A DNA stretch of 64,000 nt from contig JAEYXS010000076.1 of the NCBI GenBank assembly GCA_023431185.1, positions 123,983 to 187,982 on the forward strand, written 5' to 3'. The notes under the pieces are model-generated. The model saw only the letters and a list, made by a program, of their open reading frames with translations, was not told the origin of the DNA and searched no databases. Below, piece after piece: positions 61,927-64,000 of the stretch. The translations under genes were made by a program, and so were the position numbers. Position 1 is the first letter of the stretch, and each line of letters opens with the position of its first letter. The stretch is from Verrucomicrobiota bacterium (GTDB taxonomy: Bacteria > Verrucomicrobiota > Verrucomicrobiia > Limisphaerales > JAEYXS01).

Positions 61927-62007
61927 CCCTGCACTCTGCCGGGAGACCTGTTTTTCACCAACTTTTTTCTCGTCCCTGCCCCACACAACGCCTACGGTTC
62001 GCAGCGC

Positions 62008-62658
62008 ATGGAACTGCTCCGTAAATTTGTCGACCTGGTTTTGCACCTGGATCAGCACCTGGATGGCCTCATCCAGCAATATGGTCCGTGGATCTACGTC
62101 ATCCTGTTCCTCATCATCTTTTGCGAGACCGGTCTCGTCGTGACGCCCATCCTGCCCGGCGATTCCCTGCTCTTCGCCGTCGGTGCCATGGCCGCGCGTC
62201 CAGATAACTTGAACATCTGGCTTGTCTTCTTCCTCCTAACCATCGCCGCAATTTTGGGCGACACCGTGAACTACTGGATCGGCAAATACTCCGGTGAAAA
62301 GCTGACGCGAAAGTTTCCCAAACTGATCAAGAAGGAGTATCTGGATAAAACCCATTCCTTCTACGAACGCTACGGCGGCAAGACCATCATCATCGCGCGC
62401 TTCGTCCCCATCGTGCGCACATTCGCTCCCTTCGTGGCCGGTGCGGGCAGCATGACTTACCCGAAGTTCATGTCCTACAACGTCGTTGGTGCGCTTGTCT
62501 GGATGGGCACCCTCCTGCCCGCCGGTTACTTCTTCGGCAACATGCTGATCGTGAAGAACAACTTCGGCCTCGTGATCATCGGCATCATCATCGTTTCCAT
62601 CTTGCCCGCCGTTGTTGAATTCCTGCGCGAGTGGAAAAAGGCCAAGGCGGCCAAGTGA
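62008..62658 (+). CDS. DedA-family membrane protein
   Basis: 216 residues with about five hydrophobic segments. Family motifs: FCETGLVVTPILPGDSLLFAVG, ILGDTVNYWIGKYSG, FYERYGGKTIIIARFVPIVR and TFAPFVAGAGSM, the FxRFxPxxRTFxPxxAG pattern, followed by YNVVGALVWM. DedA proteins are linked to undecaprenyl-phosphate and other lipid-carrier flipping and to membrane homeostasis. The start at ATG 62008 lies 81 bp from the divergent dehydrogenase start. Confidence 0.92.
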   Translation: MELLRKFVDLVLHLDQHLDGLIQQYGPWIYVILFLIIFCETGLVVTPILPGDSLLFAVGAMAARPDNLNIWLVFFLLTIAAILGDTVNYWIGKYSGEKLTRKFPKLIKKEYLDKTHSFYERYGGKTIIIARFVPIVRTFAPFVAGAGSMTYPKFMSYNVVGALVWMGTLLPAGYFFGNMLIVKNNFGLVIIGIIIVSILPAVVEFLREWKKAKAAK

Positions 62659-62704
62659 TAGCGTAGCTGTCACGCCTGCAGAATGAGGAGGCTCTGACCA
62701 TAGT

Positions 62705-62728
62705 GGGACAGGCGCCTTCGCCTGTCCC
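62705..62728. repeat. Dispersed GGGACAGGCG-CCTT-CGCCTGTCCC hairpin (second copy)
   Basis: A 10-bp perfect stem, GGGACAGGCG (62705-62714) and CGCCTGTCCC (62719-62728), with the CCTT loop. Same hairpin as at 44874-44896. It lies 46 bp after the dedA stop, with no T run, so it is more likely a repeat than a classical terminator. Confidence 0.7.
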
Positions 62729-62863
62729 GTCTTCCAAGACCATTCCCCGTCCTTGTATTCCGCGTAGTTTCACCCCGGCTACTGTCGGAGCTGCGGTTGC
62801 CCTCTTCCCCTCTTTTTCCTTTGCTTCGCGTGTTTCGCGGGCAACCCTCTCCTCACACGACCC

Positions 62864-64000
62864 ATGAACCGCTTTCACACTTTTCTCGCCGCTCTGCTAT
62901 TCGCCAGCTTCGTGCATTTACACGCCGCCGATACCCGCTACGCCCCCGCTTGGTCCGCCATCGCGCCTAAGCGCGTCATCCAACACACCACCGTCGATGG
63001 CGACGCCCTCGTCAAAGCCGTCGCCGCCTTGCAACCCGGCGATCAACTCGTCCTCGCCGCCGGCACCTACAATGTCAATCGCCTCTGGGACATCCGCGTC
63101 AGCGGCACCGCCACCGCCCCCATTTGGATCGTCGCCGCTCCCAGTGCAAAAGTGATTATCACCCGACCCGATGCCGAACAAAACGTCGTGAACATCGGCC
63201 AAGGCGGTCCCGTGCAATACCTCTGCCTGCGCGGCGTCGAGATCACCGGCGGCAGCCATGGCCTGCGCCTCGGCCAATGCAGCCACGTCTGGATCGATCA
63301 ATGCCACATCCACCACACCGGCGGCGTTCTCCTGAGTGCGAACAGCGCCCATACCCACCGCCTCTTCCTCACGCGGAATCATATCCATCACGGCGGCGGC
63401 CATGGCGAAGGCATGTACCTCGGCGGGAACAACGGCCAGTTCATCATGAGCGAAAGTGTCATCGCCCAAAATCACATCCACGATTGCCAAGGCTCGCAAG
63501 GCGACGGCATCGAAGTGAAACAAGGCTCCTGGGGCAACCTCATCGCCGAGAACGACGTGCACGACACGCAGTATCCCTGCATCACCGTCTATGGCACCGC
63601 TGGCAAGCCCGTGAACATCATCGAGCGCAACCTCTGCCGCCGCAGCGCCGATCACACCATGCAAGTGCAAGGCGAAGCCATCGTGCGCAACAACATCCTC
63701 ATCAGCGCCAAAGGCTCCGGCTTCGCCAGCACCGATCACCAGGGCAAAACGCTGAATCTGCAAGTCCTCCACAACACCATCATCAACACCGGCACCGCCT
63801 TCAATGGCAACTCATGGAATGGCCGTGAAGGCATGATCCTCGCCAACAACATCCTTTATTCGCGCGACAAAAACGCCCTCAACTTTCCTAACGGCAGCGC
63901 GGGCGTAACCATCACCGGCAACATCATCCTCGGCACCGGCCCCAAGCAAGGCAGCTCACCCGGACGCGGCCTCGAAGATTTCGTAAACCTCACCTGGGAC
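62864..64000 (+). CDS. Secreted right-handed parallel beta-helix protein, partial
   Basis: 379 codons are visible; the frame is open at the right edge. A signal peptide (FLAALLFASFVHLHAA) starts at ATG 62864. The mature protein opens with DGDALVKAVAALQPGDQLVLAAGTYN, the start of many beta-helix carbohydrate-active proteins, and continues with repeats of the kind HIHHTGGVLLSANSAH, NDVHDTQYPCITVYG, NNILISAKGSG and NNILYSRDKNALNF. This is a pectate-lyase-like/PL6- or NosD-like solenoid; the activity cannot be set from the visible part. Confidence 0.85.
   Translation, partial: MNRFHTFLAALLFASFVHLHAADTRYAPAWSAIAPKRVIQHTTVDGDALVKAVAALQPGDQLVLAAGTYNVNRLWDIRVSGTATAPIWIVAAPSAKVIITRPDAEQNVVNIGQGGPVQYLCLRGVEITGGSHGLRLGQCSHVWIDQCHIHHTGGVLLSANSAHTHRLFLTRNHIHHGGGHGEGMYLGGNNGQFIMSESVIAQNHIHDCQGSQGDGIEVKQGSWGNLIAENDVHDTQYPCITVYGTAGKPVNIIERNLCRRSADHTMQVQGEAIVRNNILISAKGSGFASTDHQGKTLNLQVLHNTIINTGTAFNGNSWNGREGMILANNILYSRDKNALNFPNGSAGVTITGNIILGTGPKQGSSPGRGLEDFVNLTWD

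Noticed and set aside
62918..63772. 284-codon minus-strand frame in the beta-helix gene
   Set aside because: The opposite frame codes for a signal peptide and clear beta-helix repeats; this one is a mirror of that repetitive sequence.

Overview
The window is about 64 kb of GC-rich, gene-dense chromosome. I infer a Verrucomicrobiota member, most likely of the Pedosphaera/Limisphaera side of the phylum. The grounds are the mix of genes: Tat-exported Gfo/Idh/MocA oxidoreductase, DUF4380-like protein, kelch and type-3-repeat secreted proteins, small 'PW...GGLP' lipoproteins, a YfhO-like membrane protein, futalosine-era UbiD, and weak or absent Shine-Dalgarno sites. This is a judgement from gene content; no 16S rRNA or tRNA gene was seen. 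No insertion sequence, prophage or CRISPR array was found.

Layout. 1-3.1 kb: a partial outer-membrane protein, divergent from a nitric-oxide-type operon (truncated haemoglobin, NsrR repressor, periplasmic mono-haem protein) with a near-perfect NsrR palindrome at its start. 3.1-9.2 kb: RdgB, a Tat-exported Rieske protein, a YfhO-like membrane protein with a methyltransferase, and a NIF3-family protein. 9.2-20.6 kb: a 7+7-motif kelch protein, arginine decarboxylase, a J-domain membrane protein, a SWIM/SNF2 helicase and a Gfo/Idh oxidoreductase. 20.7-29.6 kb: a CII-like protein, a rhomboid protease, a secreted protein of unknown function, a two-component system with a Gln/Asn-rich sensor, two tandem paralogous membrane proteins, a thioredoxin-like protein and a cupredoxin-like protein. 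29.7-39 kb: gyrB-gyrA, an ECF sigma/anti-sigma pair, hisB, trxB and a rhodanese. 39-50 kb: an orphan nuoA, two tiny lipoproteins, a sialidase-like propeller and DUF4380-like pair, infC, an Hsp70 paralogue, a GYF/cNMP protein, and a PTS EIIA with argS. 50-57.6 kb: HEXXH membrane peptidase, pyrE, TlpA-like protein, UbiD, a repeat island, an ankyrin protein, a Dabb-domain protein and an SDR.

57.6-62 kb is the most unusual part. A NhaR-type LysR regulator is divergent from a compact three-gene unit: a lipoprotein that looks like a beta-carbonic anhydrase with its zinc-binding core missing, then SbtA (sodium/bicarbonate symporter family), then SbtB (PII-like). The block is bracketed by two direct copies of the 3' end of a zinc alcohol dehydrogenase gene, exactly 2,932 bp apart; one is the end of an intact gene and the other a fragment. 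I infer a bicarbonate-uptake module acquired or rearranged as one unit. The right edge holds a DedA protein and a partial beta-helix protein.

Dispersed intergenic hairpins of three kinds recur, and 54.2-54.6 kb contains a 180-bp tandem duplication with four GGTAGGGC-headed hairpins whose stems differ in sequence but keep pairing.
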